Positions 13,560 through 21,502 of a stretch of 24,718 nt of DNA are shown here, in pieces. Origin of the DNA: SYAN01 sp049459795. Lineage in GTDB: Bacteria > Actinomycetota > Actinomycetes > Nanopelagicales > Nanopelagicaceae. How positions within the stretch are numbered: position 1 is the first letter of the stretch; the number at the start of each line of letters is the position of its first letter. Location of the stretch: positions 1 to 24,718 of the forward strand of contig JBMUDS010000015.1 of assembly GCA_049459795.1 (NCBI GenBank), read 5' to 3'. The translations under genes were made by a program, and so were the position numbers. The notes beneath the pieces are model-generated. The model was given only the letters and a program-made list of their open reading frames with translations. It searched no databases and was not told where the DNA came from.

Positions 13560-14372
13560 TCAATCGAGCATGTGAGATATCTCTATCCCAAGTTTCCCAA
13601 GTCGTTCTCTACCACCATCGAGTGCAGTAAGAACGAAGATATTTCCATCTTCAAGGAGCGCGAATGTGTGTTCCCAATGCGCTCCACGCGAACCATCCAT
13701 CGCAGAGACGGTCCAGTTATCCGGCATCACTCGCATACGCTCGGTTCCACGCGTGATCATCGGTTCGATAGCAAGGGTCATTCCTGAGACGAGTTCTGCG
13801 CCGAAGCCGCGACGACCGTAATTGAGAACATGAGGTTCCATATGCATCTCGGAGCCGATGCCGTGACCGCCATATTCGCGCAAGATGCCGTATTTTCCTT
13901 GAGAATTGATGTACTTCTCGATCTCATGTGAGATATCGGTAAGCCTTCCACCGACTCTCGCCGCTGCGATTCCGCGCCACAGCGATTCTTCACACACTTC
14001 AGAGAGCTTCACATCGTCACCATCTTGAGGTGGCACGACATATGTGAATGCGGCATCACCATGCCAACCTTCTACGATGGCGCCGAAATCGATTGAGACA
14101 ACATCGCCTTCGCGGATGATGCGCTCGCCTGGAATTCCGTGGACTACTTCATCATTGACTGATGCGCAGATTGTCGCAGGGAAGCCGTGATAGCCCTTGA
14201 ATGAAGAAGTAGCACCATGCTTACGCAAGTTATCTTCAGCGATACGGTCAAGATCATTGGTGGTGACACCCGGCTCGATCGCCGCCTTTATCAATTCCAG
14301 AGTCTCACCGACGACCTTGCCCGCCTCACGCATCAACTTGATCTGATCGAGCGTCTTGTATTGGATCGCCAT
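13560..14372 (-). CDS. map: Type I methionine aminopeptidase
   Basis: A 270-residue M24A enzyme that removes initiator methionine in the cytosol. All five metal ligands are visible: Asp95 (SIDFG), Asp106 (HGDAAFTY), His170 (GGHGIG), Glu203 (AIEPM) and Glu234 (HWEHTF). His79 (VVHGIPG) is the conserved substrate-side residue. The short N-terminus lacks the SH3-binding or zinc extension seen in longer forms. It follows adk by 31 bases, the standard end of the spc operon. The region after its stop (13468-13559) holds only a weak AT-rich inverted repeat (13531-13536 with 13550-13555), so how the long operon transcript ends is unclear. Confidence 0.97.
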   Translation of the reverse strand: MAIQYKTLDQIKLMREAGKVVGETLELIKAAIEPGVTTNDLDRIAEDNLRKHGATSSFKGYHGFPATICASVNDEVVHGIPGERIIREGDVVSIDFGAIVEGWHGDAAFTYVVPPQDGDDVKLSEVCEESLWRGIAAARVGGRLTDISHEIEKYINSQGKYGILREYGGHGIGSEMHMEPHVLNYGRRGFGAELVSGMTLAIEPMITRGTERMRVMPDNWTVSAMDGSRGAHWEHTFALLEDGNIFVLTALDGGRERLGKLGIEISHMLD

Positions 14373-14403
14373 AGCTGTGACTCTCTATATATTTACTCTA
14401 GAT

Positions 14404-15054
14404 TTAACGAATCGCGTTGAGCGCTGTGACAGCGCGCTCGGTGATCTCACCGACTGGCCCCATGGCGGGAATCGTGACGAGTAGACCTTCACGACGATAG
14501 AAATCGATGATGGGAGCAGTCTGCTCGTTGTAGACCTCAAGGCGACGAGCGATCACTTCTTCCTTGTCATCATCTCGTTGATAGAGCGCACCACCACAGC
14601 CGTCACAGACTCCTTCTTGTTTCGAAGGTTCGTAATCGAGATGGAATGCACGGCTGCACTCTTTGCAGGTGCGGCGTCCAGCAAGTCGCTTGATGATCTC
14701 TTCTTCATTGACTGAGAGTTCGAGTGCGGCATGAAGTGGAGTTTGCTTCTCATTGAGGATGGCACGAAGCACCTCTGCTTGGAAGACATTCCTTGGGAAG
14801 CCATCAAGCAAGAAACCTGATCCGACATCGCTCTTTCCAAGACGATCCTTGACCATCTTGTTCGTCACTTCATCAGGGACGAGTTCTCCGCGATCCATAT
14901 AGGACTTCGCTTCCATCCCGAGCGGTGTTCCCTCTTTGAGATTACTGCGGAAGATGTCACCCGTAGAGATATGTGGGATGGAGAAGTGAGCCGCGAGATT
15001 GACCGCTTGGGTTCCCTTGCCTGCTCCCGGTGGACCTACCAGGATGAGTCGCAT
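14404..15054 (-). CDS. adk: Adenylate kinase, zinc-type lid
   Basis: A 216-residue cytosolic enzyme interconverting ATP and AMP with two ADP. The P-loop is GPPGAGKGT (7-15), and DGFPRN (84-89) is the conserved NMP-core motif. The lid carries four cysteines, Cys130, Cys133, Cys150 and Cys153, a structural zinc site common in Gram-positive and some other bacteria, whereas many actinobacterial Adk proteins have the short, zinc-free lid. The ATG overlaps the secY stop by one base (TAATG), giving coupled translation in the conserved secY-adk-map order. Confidence 0.97.
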   Translation of the reverse strand: MRLILVGPPGAGKGTQAVNLAAHFSIPHISTGDIFRSNLKEGTPLGMEAKSYMDRGELVPDEVTNKMVKDRLGKSDVGSGFLLDGFPRNVFQAEVLRAILNEKQTPLHAALELSVNEEEIIKRLAGRRTCKECSRAFHLDYEPSKQEGVCDGCGGALYQRDDDKEEVIARRLEVYNEQTAPIIDFYRREGLLVTIPAMGPVGEITERAVTALNAIR

Positions 15055-16349
15055 TAACGCAGGAAGCCTTCGTAGGAGCGCTGTTGTAGTTGGCTCTCGA
15101 TCTGCTTCGCAGTATCAAGACCGACTCCGACGATGATCAAGATCGAGGTACCACCGAACGGGAAGTTCGCGGTCGCCTGGAAGAGGATCAACGCGATGAT
15201 CGGGATGATCGCAACGAATGCAAGGTAGATCGAACCTGGCGCTGTGATGCGCGAGAGGACATATTGCAAGTATTCGACGGTCGGGCGACCAGCGCGGATA
15301 CCTGGGATGAAGCCACCGTACTTACGCATGTTCTCCGCAACCTCTTCAGGGTTGAACGAGATCGCGACATAGAAGTATGCGAAGAAGATGACGAGCAACG
15401 CGTAGAGCGTTATGTAATAGATATTGTCACCGAGAGTGAAGTTGTTCTGGATCCACACCGCCCATGGCGCAGTACTTCCCGAGAAGCTTGCGACGAGCGA
15501 TGGAATGTAGAGCAATGAGGAGGCGAAGATGACCGGGATGACGCCAGCTTGGTTGACCTTGATCGGGATATAGGTCGAAGTTCCACCGTAGGAACGACGA
15601 CCGATCTGACGCTTCGCGTATTGGACTGGGATACGTCGTTGTGATTGCTCGACGAGGACGACGAGAGCGACGATCAAGAGACCGATGAGGATCACGGAGA
15701 CGAATGGGAACCAACCGTTCGTCTGGCGGATCGACCAGAGTTGTCCTGGGAAGGAGGCAGCGATCGAGGTGAAGATCAAGATCGACATTCCATTTCCGAC
15801 GCCGCGATCAGTGATCAACTCACCGAGCCACATCACGACGGAAGTTCCAGCGACCATGACCACGACCATTACGAGAAGGACGTTCCAACCTTGATCAGGG
15901 ATGATGTTCTCGTTACATCCTTGGATCAATCGACCAGGTGTACGAGCGACCGCGATCAAACCAGTCGACTGCAAGAGTGCGAGACCGATGGTGAGATAAC
16001 GGGTGTACTGGGTCAACTTCTGGGTTCCGGATGCGCCTTCTTTCTTGAGCGCTTCGAAACGTGGGATGACCACGGTGAGAAGTTGGACGATGATCGATGC
16101 CGTGATGTAAGGCATGATGCCAAGCGCGAAGATGGAGAGCTGAAGTAGCGCACCACCCGAGAAGAGATTGATGAGACCGAAGAGGCCACCTGTGTCTGCG
16201 ACAGCAAGACAGCGTTGGACCGCTTCGTAGCTCACGCCCGGTGTCGGGACGATGGAACCGAAGCGGAAGAGCGCCATGATCGAGAGCGTGAAGATGATCT
16301 TGGTACGAAGATCAGGTGTCTTGAACGCCTTGCCGAATGTCTGCAACAT
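15054..16349 (-). CDS. secY: Protein translocase channel subunit SecY
   Basis: The 431-residue pore of the Sec translocon. About ten membrane helices can be followed, beginning with IIFTLSIMALFRFGSIVPTPG (about 18-38). The plug region follows (GLINLFSGGALLQLSIFALGIMPYI). The conserved cytoplasmic loop QRRIPVQYAKRQIG, which contacts SecA or the ribosome, lies mid-protein, and the C-terminus is LQQRSYEGFLR. It lies 35 bases after rplO, and adk follows with a one-base overlap. Length and order are normal for the family. Confidence 0.98.
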   Translation of the reverse strand: MLQTFGKAFKTPDLRTKIIFTLSIMALFRFGSIVPTPGVSYEAVQRCLAVADTGGLFGLINLFSGGALLQLSIFALGIMPYITASIIVQLLTVVIPRFEALKKEGASGTQKLTQYTRYLTIGLALLQSTGLIAVARTPGRLIQGCNENIIPDQGWNVLLVMVVVMVAGTSVVMWLGELITDRGVGNGMSILIFTSIAASFPGQLWSIRQTNGWFPFVSVILIGLLIVALVVLVEQSQRRIPVQYAKRQIGRRSYGGTSTYIPIKVNQAGVIPVIFASSLLYIPSLVASFSGSTAPWAVWIQNNFTLGDNIYYITLYALLVIFFAYFYVAISFNPEEVAENMRKYGGFIPGIRAGRPTVEYLQYVLSRITAPGSIYLAFVAIIPIIALILFQATANFPFGGTSILIIVGVGLDTAKQIESQLQQRSYEGFLR

Positions 16350-16384
16350 GTGGGGCTCCTTCTAGTCTTTCGATCTAGCGACTA

Positions 16385-16825
16385 TCAGACCGTTTTGACG
16401 CTGCCACCTGCAGCAGCGATCTTCTCTTCGGCTGACTTAGAGAAGGCATGTGCTTCGACACTTACCTTCACTGAGATATCGCCTTGACCGAGGACCTTGA
16501 TCAAATGACCTTTACGAGCAAGACCAGCCTTGACCAAAGAATCGACAGTGACGTTTCCGCCATTCGGGAATGCTTCGTTGATCGTCGCGACATTGACCGC
16601 TTGGAACTCGATCCGAGCAGGGTTCTTGAAGCCGCGCATCTTCGGAAGGCGCTGTACGAGTGGCATCTGACCGCCCTCGAAACCTGCGCGAACCGTGTTA
16701 CGAGCATGAGTTCCCTTGCCGCCTCGACCTGCGGTCTTGCCCTTGGATGCCTCACCGCGACCCTTACGAGTCTTGGCCTTCTTTGCACCAGGAGCTGGAC
16801 GGAGATGATGGACTTTGAGTACCAC
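16385..16825 (-). CDS. rplO: 50S ribosomal protein L15
   Basis: A 146-residue late-assembly protein of the large subunit. The basic, glycine-rich N-terminal arm is diagnostic: KKAKTRKGRGEASKGKTAGR then GGKGTHARNTVRAGFEGGQMP. A globular domain follows, ending IAAAGGSVKTV. The start is GTG at 16825, overlapping the last base of the rpmD stop codon (TAGTG), so initiation is probably coupled to rpmD termination. The conserved rpmD-rplO-secY order supports the call. Confidence 0.97.
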   Translation of the reverse strand: MVLKVHHLRPAPGAKKAKTRKGRGEASKGKTAGRGGKGTHARNTVRAGFEGGQMPLVQRLPKMRGFKNPARIEFQAVNVATINEAFPNGGNVTVDSLVKAGLARKGHLIKVLGQGDISVKVSVEAHAFSKSAEEKIAAAGGSVKTV

Positions 16826-17007
16826 TACTCGACCTCCTCGACTTCTACGAGATGGCGGACGGCGTAGACCATACCGCGGATCTCTGGGCGATCCTCTTTC
16901 ACGACGACATCACCGATGCGCTTGAGACCGAGTGATCGCAAGGTCTCACGCTGACTTGGGATGTTTGCGACTTTGGAACGAATTTGAGTCACTTTAAGCC
17001 TTGGCAT
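16825..17007 (-). CDS. rpmD: 50S ribosomal protein L30
   Basis: A 60-residue protein of normal bacterial length. The family core LKVTQIRSKV is followed by QRETLRSLGLKRIGDVV, the conserved helix-loop, and the end HLVEVEEVE is acidic. It lies 3 bases after rpsE and overlaps rplO by one base. It occupies its usual place in the spc operon, between S5 and L15. Confidence 0.95.
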   Translation of the reverse strand: MPRLKVTQIRSKVANIPSQRETLRSLGLKRIGDVVVKEDRPEIRGMVYAVRHLVEVEEVE

Positions 17008-17010
17008 TCG

Positions 17011-17655
17011 TTATGCACCTGCCTTCGCTGGATTCGAAGTGACTGCCGCTGCTGCAGCGACTGCTTGCGCGATCGCCTTCGGTGCGACATCTTCGAGTGA
17101 CTTTCCGCGACGTGCAGCGATTGCTGTTGGGGTCTCCAACATCTTCAACGCTTGTGCAGTCGCATGGACCATATTGATCGGATTGTTCGATCCGAGAGAC
17201 TTGGTAAGGACATCGGAGATTCCAGCGCACTCAAGTACTGCACGTACTGGACCACCTGCGATGACACCGGTACCAGGAGCTGCTGGGCGAAGTAGGACAA
17301 CGCCTGCTGCCTTCTCACCTTGTACTGGGTGTGGGATGGTCGAACCAAGACGTGGGACTTTGAAGAATGACTTCTTCGCTTCCTCCACTGCCTTTGCAAT
17401 CGCTTGTGGGACTTCCTTCGCTTTGCCGTAACCGACACCGAGGGTTCCATTCCCATCACCAACGACGACGAGTGCGGTGAAGGAGAATCGACGACCACCT
17501 TGTACGACCTTCGCTACGCGATTGACGAAGACGACGCGCTCGATATACGGGCTCTTCTCTCCACGATCCTCACGAGGACGACGTTCACGACGGTCTGGCT
17601 TCGCTGAGGCTTGTGCGTTTCCTTCGCTCTTGCCTGTGACGTTCTCTTGTGTCAT
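17011..17655 (-). CDS. rpsE: 30S ribosomal protein S5
   Basis: A 214-residue small-subunit protein important for decoding accuracy and 30S assembly. A charged, poorly ordered N-terminal tail of about 38 residues (GNAQASAKPDRRERRPREDR) precedes the double-stranded-RNA-binding-like S5 domain, which starts at YIERVVFVNRVAKVVQGGRR. The C-terminal domain contains GTGVIAGGPVRAVLECAGI, and the protein ends in an Ala-rich tail. The TAATG overlap with the rplR stop shows coupling. The N-tail length is typical of actinobacteria. Confidence 0.97.
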   Translation of the reverse strand: MTQENVTGKSEGNAQASAKPDRRERRPREDRGEKSPYIERVVFVNRVAKVVQGGRRFSFTALVVVGDGNGTLGVGYGKAKEVPQAIAKAVEEAKKSFFKVPRLGSTIPHPVQGEKAAGVVLLRPAAPGTGVIAGGPVRAVLECAGISDVLTKSLGSNNPINMVHATAQALKMLETPTAIAARRGKSLEDVAPKAIAQAVAAAAAVTSNPAKAGA

Positions 17656-18083
17656 TAGAAGTCCAATCCGTTCTCACGTGCACCCTCTGCGAGCGCAGCC
17701 ACACGACCATGGAAGCGATTGCCGCCACGATCGAAGACCACTGCAGAGACGCCCTTAGCCTTCGCGCGATCGGCTAGAAGTTGACCGACCTTGCGAGCCT
17801 TCTTTGTCTTATCGCCAGAGTCTTGGCGAAGATCTGCTTCCATCGTCGAAGCGCTTGCAAGTGTGATCTGCTTCGAGTCATCGACGATCTGGGCGAAGAG
17901 ATGGCGTGTGGAACGCGAGACCACAAGACGTGGTCGCTCAGCGCTACCGACGACTTTCTTTCGCACACGGAAGTGACGACGCACGCGTGCTGCTGTCGAT
18001 GATCCCTTGACGATGCGATTATTGGTCTTCGCACCGGATCGAACCGCAGTTTTAGTCTTCTTAGGAGCTGCCTTCGTAGCCAT
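17655..18083 (-). CDS. rplR: 50S ribosomal protein L18, N-terminally extended
   Basis: This 142-residue protein binds 5S rRNA in the central protuberance. The core starts at ARVRRHFRVRKKVVGSAERP and ends with the conserved FDRGGNRFHGRVAALAEGAR block. It is about 20 residues longer than usual because of a Lys/Ala-rich N-terminal stretch (MATKAAPKKTKTAVRSGAK). The extension looks genuine, because the ATG overlaps the rplF stop by one base (TAATG). Confidence 0.96.
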   Translation of the reverse strand: MATKAAPKKTKTAVRSGAKTNNRIVKGSSTAARVRRHFRVRKKVVGSAERPRLVVSRSTRHLFAQIVDDSKQITLASASTMEADLRQDSGDKTKKARKVGQLLADRAKAKGVSAVVFDRGGNRFHGRVAALAEGARENGLDF

Positions 18084-18622
18084 TACTTCTTACCTGCCTT
18101 ACCAGCCTTGCGACGGACGCGAGCACCAGCCAAGTGCAGGCCCTTACCTTTATATGGATCAGACTTACGGAGCTTCTGGATCTTCGCAGTCACCTCTCCG
18201 ACCAATTGCTTGTTCACACCAGTGACTTCAAGTTCGGTCTGCGATGCGGAAGCGAAGGTGATTCCCTCTGGAGCTGGGAAGAGGATGTTGTGTGAGTAAC
18301 CGAGTTGGAACTCAAGGTCTTTGCCCTTGAGAGCGACACGGTAACCGACACCGGTGAGCACGATCTTCTTGGTGTAGCCAGTGGTGACACCAGTGATCAT
18401 GTTCGCGATCAGTGTGCGCGAGAGACCATGGAGTTCCTTCGCTTTACGCTCGTCATTCGGACGAGTGACGACGATCGCATTCTCTTCCTTGGCAACTGTG
18501 ATCGGTTCTGCAACGGTAAGGCTCAAAGTCCCCTTAGGACCTTTGACCGCGACATCGTTTCCATTGAGGGTCACTTCGACTCCTGATGGGATCGCGATCG
18601 GCATCTTTCCAATACGTGACAT
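18083..18622 (-). CDS. rplF: 50S ribosomal protein L6
   Basis: A 179-residue protein at the base of the L7/L12 stalk, binding 23S rRNA near the sarcin-ricin loop. The start SRIGKMPIAIPSGVEV and the C-terminal signature KSDPYKGKGLHLAGARVRRK are diagnostic. Two similar alpha/beta halves are evident, about 1-80 and 81-170. It is 6 bases downstream of rpsH and overlaps rplR by one base. Length is normal. Confidence 0.97.
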   Translation of the reverse strand: MSRIGKMPIAIPSGVEVTLNGNDVAVKGPKGTLSLTVAEPITVAKEENAIVVTRPNDERKAKELHGLSRTLIANMITGVTTGYTKKIVLTGVGYRVALKGKDLEFQLGYSHNILFPAPEGITFASASQTELEVTGVNKQLVGEVTAKIQKLRKSDPYKGKGLHLAGARVRRKAGKAGKK

Positions 18623-18628
18623 CTCAGA

Positions 18629-19045
18629 TCACCATACGTAGGCGAGGACTTCCCCACCTACACCTTTCTGATTCGCTTGGCGATCAGTGAGCAGACCTTG
18701 TGATGTCGAGATGATCGCGACACCAAGTCCACCAAGGACCTTCGGCAATCCAGTCGACTTCGCATAGACGCGAAGACCTGGCTTCGAGACACGGCGAAGG
18801 CCAGCGATGGAGCGCTCGCGATTCGCGCCGTACTTGAGTTGCAGGGTCAGCGTCTTGCCGAATCCTTCACCTTTATCGGTCTTGTTATCGGAAACCGAAT
18901 ACCCCGCGATATAACCCTCTTGCTGCAAGATCGCAGCGATACGGGTCTTCACCGATGATGAAGGCATCGAAACCGAATCGTGATACGCCATGTTGGCGTT
19001 GCGGAGACGCGCAAGCATGTCCGCGATCGGGTCTGTCATTGTCAT
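18629..19045 (-). CDS. rpsH: 30S ribosomal protein S8
   Basis: A 138-residue primary 16S rRNA binder. The start MTMTDPIADMLARLRNANMA and the C-terminal STSQGLLTDRQANQKGVGGEVLAYVW are family hallmarks. Two ATGs lie two codons apart (19045 and 19039). The first is chosen because the MTMTDPIADML form is usual. S8 represses the spc operon by binding mRNA in some bacteria, and a hairpin just upstream (19076-19096) is listed separately. Confidence 0.97.
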   Translation of the reverse strand: MTMTDPIADMLARLRNANMAYHDSVSMPSSSVKTRIAAILQQEGYIAGYSVSDNKTDKGEGFGKTLTLQLKYGANRERSIAGLRRVSKPGLRVYAKSTGLPKVLGGLGVAIISTSQGLLTDRQANQKGVGGEVLAYVW

Positions 19046-19075
19046 GCGTGGCCTATGGCCTTTCTTCGAGCGGTA

Positions 19076-19096
19076 TCTCGTGCGATATGCACGAGA
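19076..19096. repeat. Perfect 8-base-pair hairpin between rpsN and rpsH
   Basis: TCTCGTGC (19076-19083) pairs perfectly with GCACGAGA (19089-19096) around GATAT. It lies in the 66-base gap between rpsN and rpsH, one of the widest gaps in the ribosomal cluster. No U tract follows, so it is not an intrinsic terminator. RNA processing or regulation of rpsH translation is possible. Confidence 0.55.
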
Positions 19097-19111
19097 CCTA
19101 CTTGATAGTCG

Positions 19112-19297
19112 TTACCAGCTTGCTTTCGAAATACCAGGGAGCTCACCACGATGTGCCATCTCACGGAAGCACACGCGGCATAGCCCGAACTTCTTGTAGA
19201 CCGAGTGAGGACGACCGCATCGTTGGCACCGGGTGTAACCGCGTACCTTGAACTTCGGCTTCCTACTTGCCTTGACCTTGAGGCTTGTCTTTGCCAT
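19112..19297 (-). CDS. rpsN: 30S ribosomal protein S14, zinc-binding (type Z)
   Basis: A 61-residue S14 of the short zinc-ribbon type, with Cys24, Cys27, Cys40 and Cys43 (CQRC and CRVC) binding one zinc. GYTRCQRCGRPHSVYKKFG and the end GELPGISKASW are diagnostic. It is at the standard place between rplE (16-base gap) and rpsH. Many actinobacteria carry this form in the spc operon and a zinc-free S14 elsewhere under Zur control. Confidence 0.97.
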   Translation of the reverse strand: MAKTSLKVKASRKPKFKVRGYTRCQRCGRPHSVYKKFGLCRVCFREMAHRGELPGISKASW

Positions 19298-19313
19298 CTA
19301 TCTATCCCCCGGC

Positions 19314-19871
19314 TTACTTCTCTGAGAATGGGAATCCGAGCGCGCGAAGCAATGCGCGACCTTCATCATCATTCTTGGCGGTCGTGACGATCGTGATGTC
19401 CATTCCTCGGACGCGATCGATCTTGTCTTGTGGGATCTCAGCGAATACAACCTGCTCGGTGACACCGAAGGTGTAATTGCCCTTGCCATCGAATTGCTTC
19501 GGCGAGAGACCTCGGAAGTCACGGATACGTGGTAGCGAGATGGAGAGAAGCCTGTCGAGAAACTCCCACATCCGATCACCACGAAGAGTGACATGTGCGC
19601 CGATGGGCATGCCTTCACGAAGCTTGAAGTTCGCAATCGACTTCTTCGCACGTGTGACGACTGGCTTCTGGCCAGTGATCAATGCGAGGTCGCGGACTGC
19701 GCCTTCGATCAACTTCGAATCCTTAGCGGCCTCACCAACGCCCATGTTGACCACGATCTTGGTGACCGTCGGGATCTGCATGGCATTCGCGTAGCCGAAT
19801 TCGCCCTTGAGTTGTGTGGAGACCTGCTCCTTGTAACGCGCCTTAAGACGCGGTGCGGTCGCAGTTGTCAT
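19314..19871 (-). CDS. rplE: 50S ribosomal protein L5
   Basis: A 185-residue 5S rRNA-binding protein of the central protuberance. The family blocks are visible: PTVTKIVVNMGVGEA (34-48), the ITGQKPVVTRAKKSIANFKLREGMPIG region, and FGVTEQVVFAEI before the GMDITIVTTAKNDDEGRALL end. It lies 3 bases after rplX. Length is normal. Confidence 0.97.
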   Translation of the reverse strand: MTTATAPRLKARYKEQVSTQLKGEFGYANAMQIPTVTKIVVNMGVGEAAKDSKLIEGAVRDLALITGQKPVVTRAKKSIANFKLREGMPIGAHVTLRGDRMWEFLDRLLSISLPRIRDFRGLSPKQFDGKGNYTFGVTEQVVFAEIPQDKIDRVRGMDITIVTTAKNDDEGRALLRALGFPFSEK

Positions 19872-19874
19872 GGC

Positions 19875-20192
19875 CTAGAGCTCCTTCCCTGTGCGACGGG
19901 AGATGCGGACGTTCTTTCCGGAATCGTCCTTCTTCACGCCGATACGGGTCGCTTGGTTGTCCTCGTCAAGCAACATCACGTTCGAGTAATGGATCGGAGC
20001 CTCGACGGTGAGGATGCCACCAGTCTTCACGCCACGATCAGTGGTGCTCTCTTTGGTGTGCTTCTTCACGCGATTGACGCCTTCGACGATCACACGTTCC
20101 TTCTTGAGATCGACCTTGAGCACCGTGCCGGTGATTCCCTTGTCTTTTCCTGCGATCACGAGAACGCGATCACCTTTCTTGATTCGGGCCAT
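19875..20192 (-). CDS. rplX: 50S ribosomal protein L24
   Basis: A 105-residue assembly-initiating protein with a KOW motif at its N-terminus: RIKKGDRVLVIAGKDKGITG (3-22). The centre has VIVEGVNRVKKHTK, as usual for the family. The ATG directly follows the rplE-side order L14-L24-L5, and its stop is 3 bases before rplE. The upstream rplN stop codon (TAG) abuts... the ATG lies immediately before that gene's coding end at 20193, so no spacer exists between the two genes. Confidence 0.96.
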   Translation of the reverse strand: MARIKKGDRVLVIAGKDKGITGTVLKVDLKKERVIVEGVNRVKKHTKESTTDRGVKTGGILTVEAPIHYSNVMLLDEDNQATRIGVKKDDSGKNVRISRRTGKEL

Positions 20193-20561
20193 CTAGAGCA
20201 CCTCCGGGGCTAACGAGATGATCTTCATGAAACGCTTGTCACGAAGTTCACGAGCGACTGGTCCGAAGATACGTGTGCCACGTGGTTCGAGATCATCCTT
20301 GATGATCACGGCAGCGTTCTCATCGAACTTGATGTAACTACCATCAGGGCGACGGTTCTCCTTGACGGTGCGAACGATGACAGCCTTGACGACATCACCT
20401 TTCTTCACCTGTCCACCAGGGATCGCATCCTTGACCGAGCAGACGATGACGTCACCGATACCGGCATAACGTCGCTTCGTACCACCGAGGACTCGGATGC
20501 AGAGCAACTCCTTCGCGCCGGTGTTATCGGCGACGCGAAGACGAGATTCTTGCTGAATCAT
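20193..20561 (-). CDS. rplN: 50S ribosomal protein L14
   Basis: A 122-residue protein forming part of an intersubunit bridge. The start IQQESRLRVADNTGAKELLC and the middle RRPDGSYIKFDENAAVII, followed by GTRIFGPVARELR, are diagnostic. The stop TAG abuts the rplX ATG with no spacer. A 35-base gap to rpsQ upstream is where some bacteria divide the S10 and spc operons. No clear promoter was recognised there. Confidence 0.97.
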   Translation of the reverse strand: MIQQESRLRVADNTGAKELLCIRVLGGTKRRYAGIGDVIVCSVKDAIPGGQVKKGDVVKAVIVRTVKENRRPDGSYIKFDENAAVIIKDDLEPRGTRIFGPVARELRDKRFMKIISLAPEVL

Positions 20562-20596
20562 CTTTCTCTATTCCTTCTCTTATCCGTATCTCGGTC

Positions 20597-20869
20597 TTAC
20601 TTGGCCTTCTCGAGGATCTCGACTACTCGCCAACGCTTGGTTGCAGAGATCGGACGGACTTCCATGATCCGTACCCGATCGCCGATACCGGCGCTGTTCG
20701 ACTCATCGTGAGCCTTGAACTTCTTGCTCTTGGTCATGACTTTTGCGTAGAGGCTGTGCGCTGCACGATCCTCAACCAAGACCACGACTGTCTTATCCAT
20801 CTTGTCTGAGACCACGATTCCTTCTCTTACCTTGCGGAATCCGCGTGCTTCGGTGTTGTTCGTGCTCAT
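20597..20869 (-). CDS. rpsQ: 30S ribosomal protein S17
   Basis: A 90-residue OB-fold primary 16S rRNA binder. The family block REGIVVSDKMDKTVVVLVED (15-34) precedes YAKVMTKSKKFKAHDE and GDRVRIMEVRPISATKRWR. Its ATG overlaps the rpmC stop by four bases (ATGA). The 10-residue N-terminal stretch before the fold is typical of actinobacteria. Confidence 0.96.
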   Translation of the reverse strand: MSTNNTEARGFRKVREGIVVSDKMDKTVVVLVEDRAAHSLYAKVMTKSKKFKAHDESNSAGIGDRVRIMEVRPISATKRWRVVEILEKAK

Positions 20870-21084
20870 GCAGCACCTCCGATACCTAGTTCACGCTCTC
20901 TAAGAATTGTGTAGATCCGTGCGATCTCCTTGCGGACTGCGCTAAGGCGACCATGGCTCTCGAGCTGTCCAGTCGCTGCTTGGAAACGAAGATTGAAGAG
21001 TTCCTCCTTGAGGTTCTTCACCTTCTCCTGCAATTCCTCGACAGGAAGAGCGCGTAGCTCTTCAGCACTTTCGATCTTGGCCAT
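20866..21084 (-). CDS. rpmC: 50S ribosomal protein L29
   Basis: A 72-residue helical-hairpin protein next to the peptide exit tunnel. The pattern ELRALPVEELQEKVKNLKEE, then LFNLRFQAATGQLE and IARIYTILRERE, is diagnostic. Two bases separate it from rplP, and it overlaps rpsQ by four bases. It may help form the SRP and trigger-factor docking site with L23. Confidence 0.95.
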   Translation of the reverse strand: MAKIESAEELRALPVEELQEKVKNLKEELFNLRFQAATGQLESHGRLSAVRKEIARIYTILRERELGIGGAA

Positions 21085-21086
21085 GA

Positions 21087-21500
21087 CTATGCCTCCTCAC
21101 GACGGACGACGCGGCACTTCACTGGGAGTTTGTGAATCGCGCGAGTCATCGCCGCTGTAGCGATCTCTTCGGTGACGCCAGAGATCTCGAACATCACGCG
21201 ACCTGGCTTGATATTCGCGACCCACCATTCAGGTGATCCCTTACCGGAACCCATACGAGTCTCCGCTGGCTTCTTTGTCAGTGGACGATCCGGGAATATG
21301 TTGATCCAGACCTTTCCACCACGCTTGATGTAACGAGTCATCGCGATACGCGCTGCCTCGATCTGTCGGTTGGTGACGTAGCCACCTTCGAGCGCTTGGA
21401 TGCCGTAATCGCCGAAAGCTGGAGTCGTTCCACCTTTCGCCTTACCGCTGCGCTTCGGGTGATGTTGTTTACGGTGCTTGATCTTGCGTGGAACCAACAT
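21087..21500 (-). CDS. rplP: 50S ribosomal protein L16
   Basis: A 137-residue protein near the A-site tRNA elbow and peptidyl-transferase centre. The start MLVPRKIKHRKQHHPKRSGK and the loop RMGSGKGSPEWWVANIKPGR are signatures. It lies 2 bases after rpsC and 2 before rpmC, in the invariant rpsC-rplP-rpmC order. Confidence 0.97.
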   Translation of the reverse strand: MLVPRKIKHRKQHHPKRSGKAKGGTTPAFGDYGIQALEGGYVTNRQIEAARIAMTRYIKRGGKVWINIFPDRPLTKKPAETRMGSGKGSPEWWVANIKPGRVMFEISGVTEEIATAAMTRAIHKLPVKCRVVRREEA

Positions 21501-21502
21501 CG

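Noticed and set aside
15645..16148. Plus-strand frame of 167 codons opposite secY, very acidic
   Set aside because: Its Asp/Glu/His-rich composition is the mirror of hydrophobic SecY codons. There is no ribosome site or family match.
19593..20213. Plus-strand frame of 206 codons opposite rplE and rplX
   Set aside because: It covers two certain ribosomal protein genes and their junction and has no recognisable domain.
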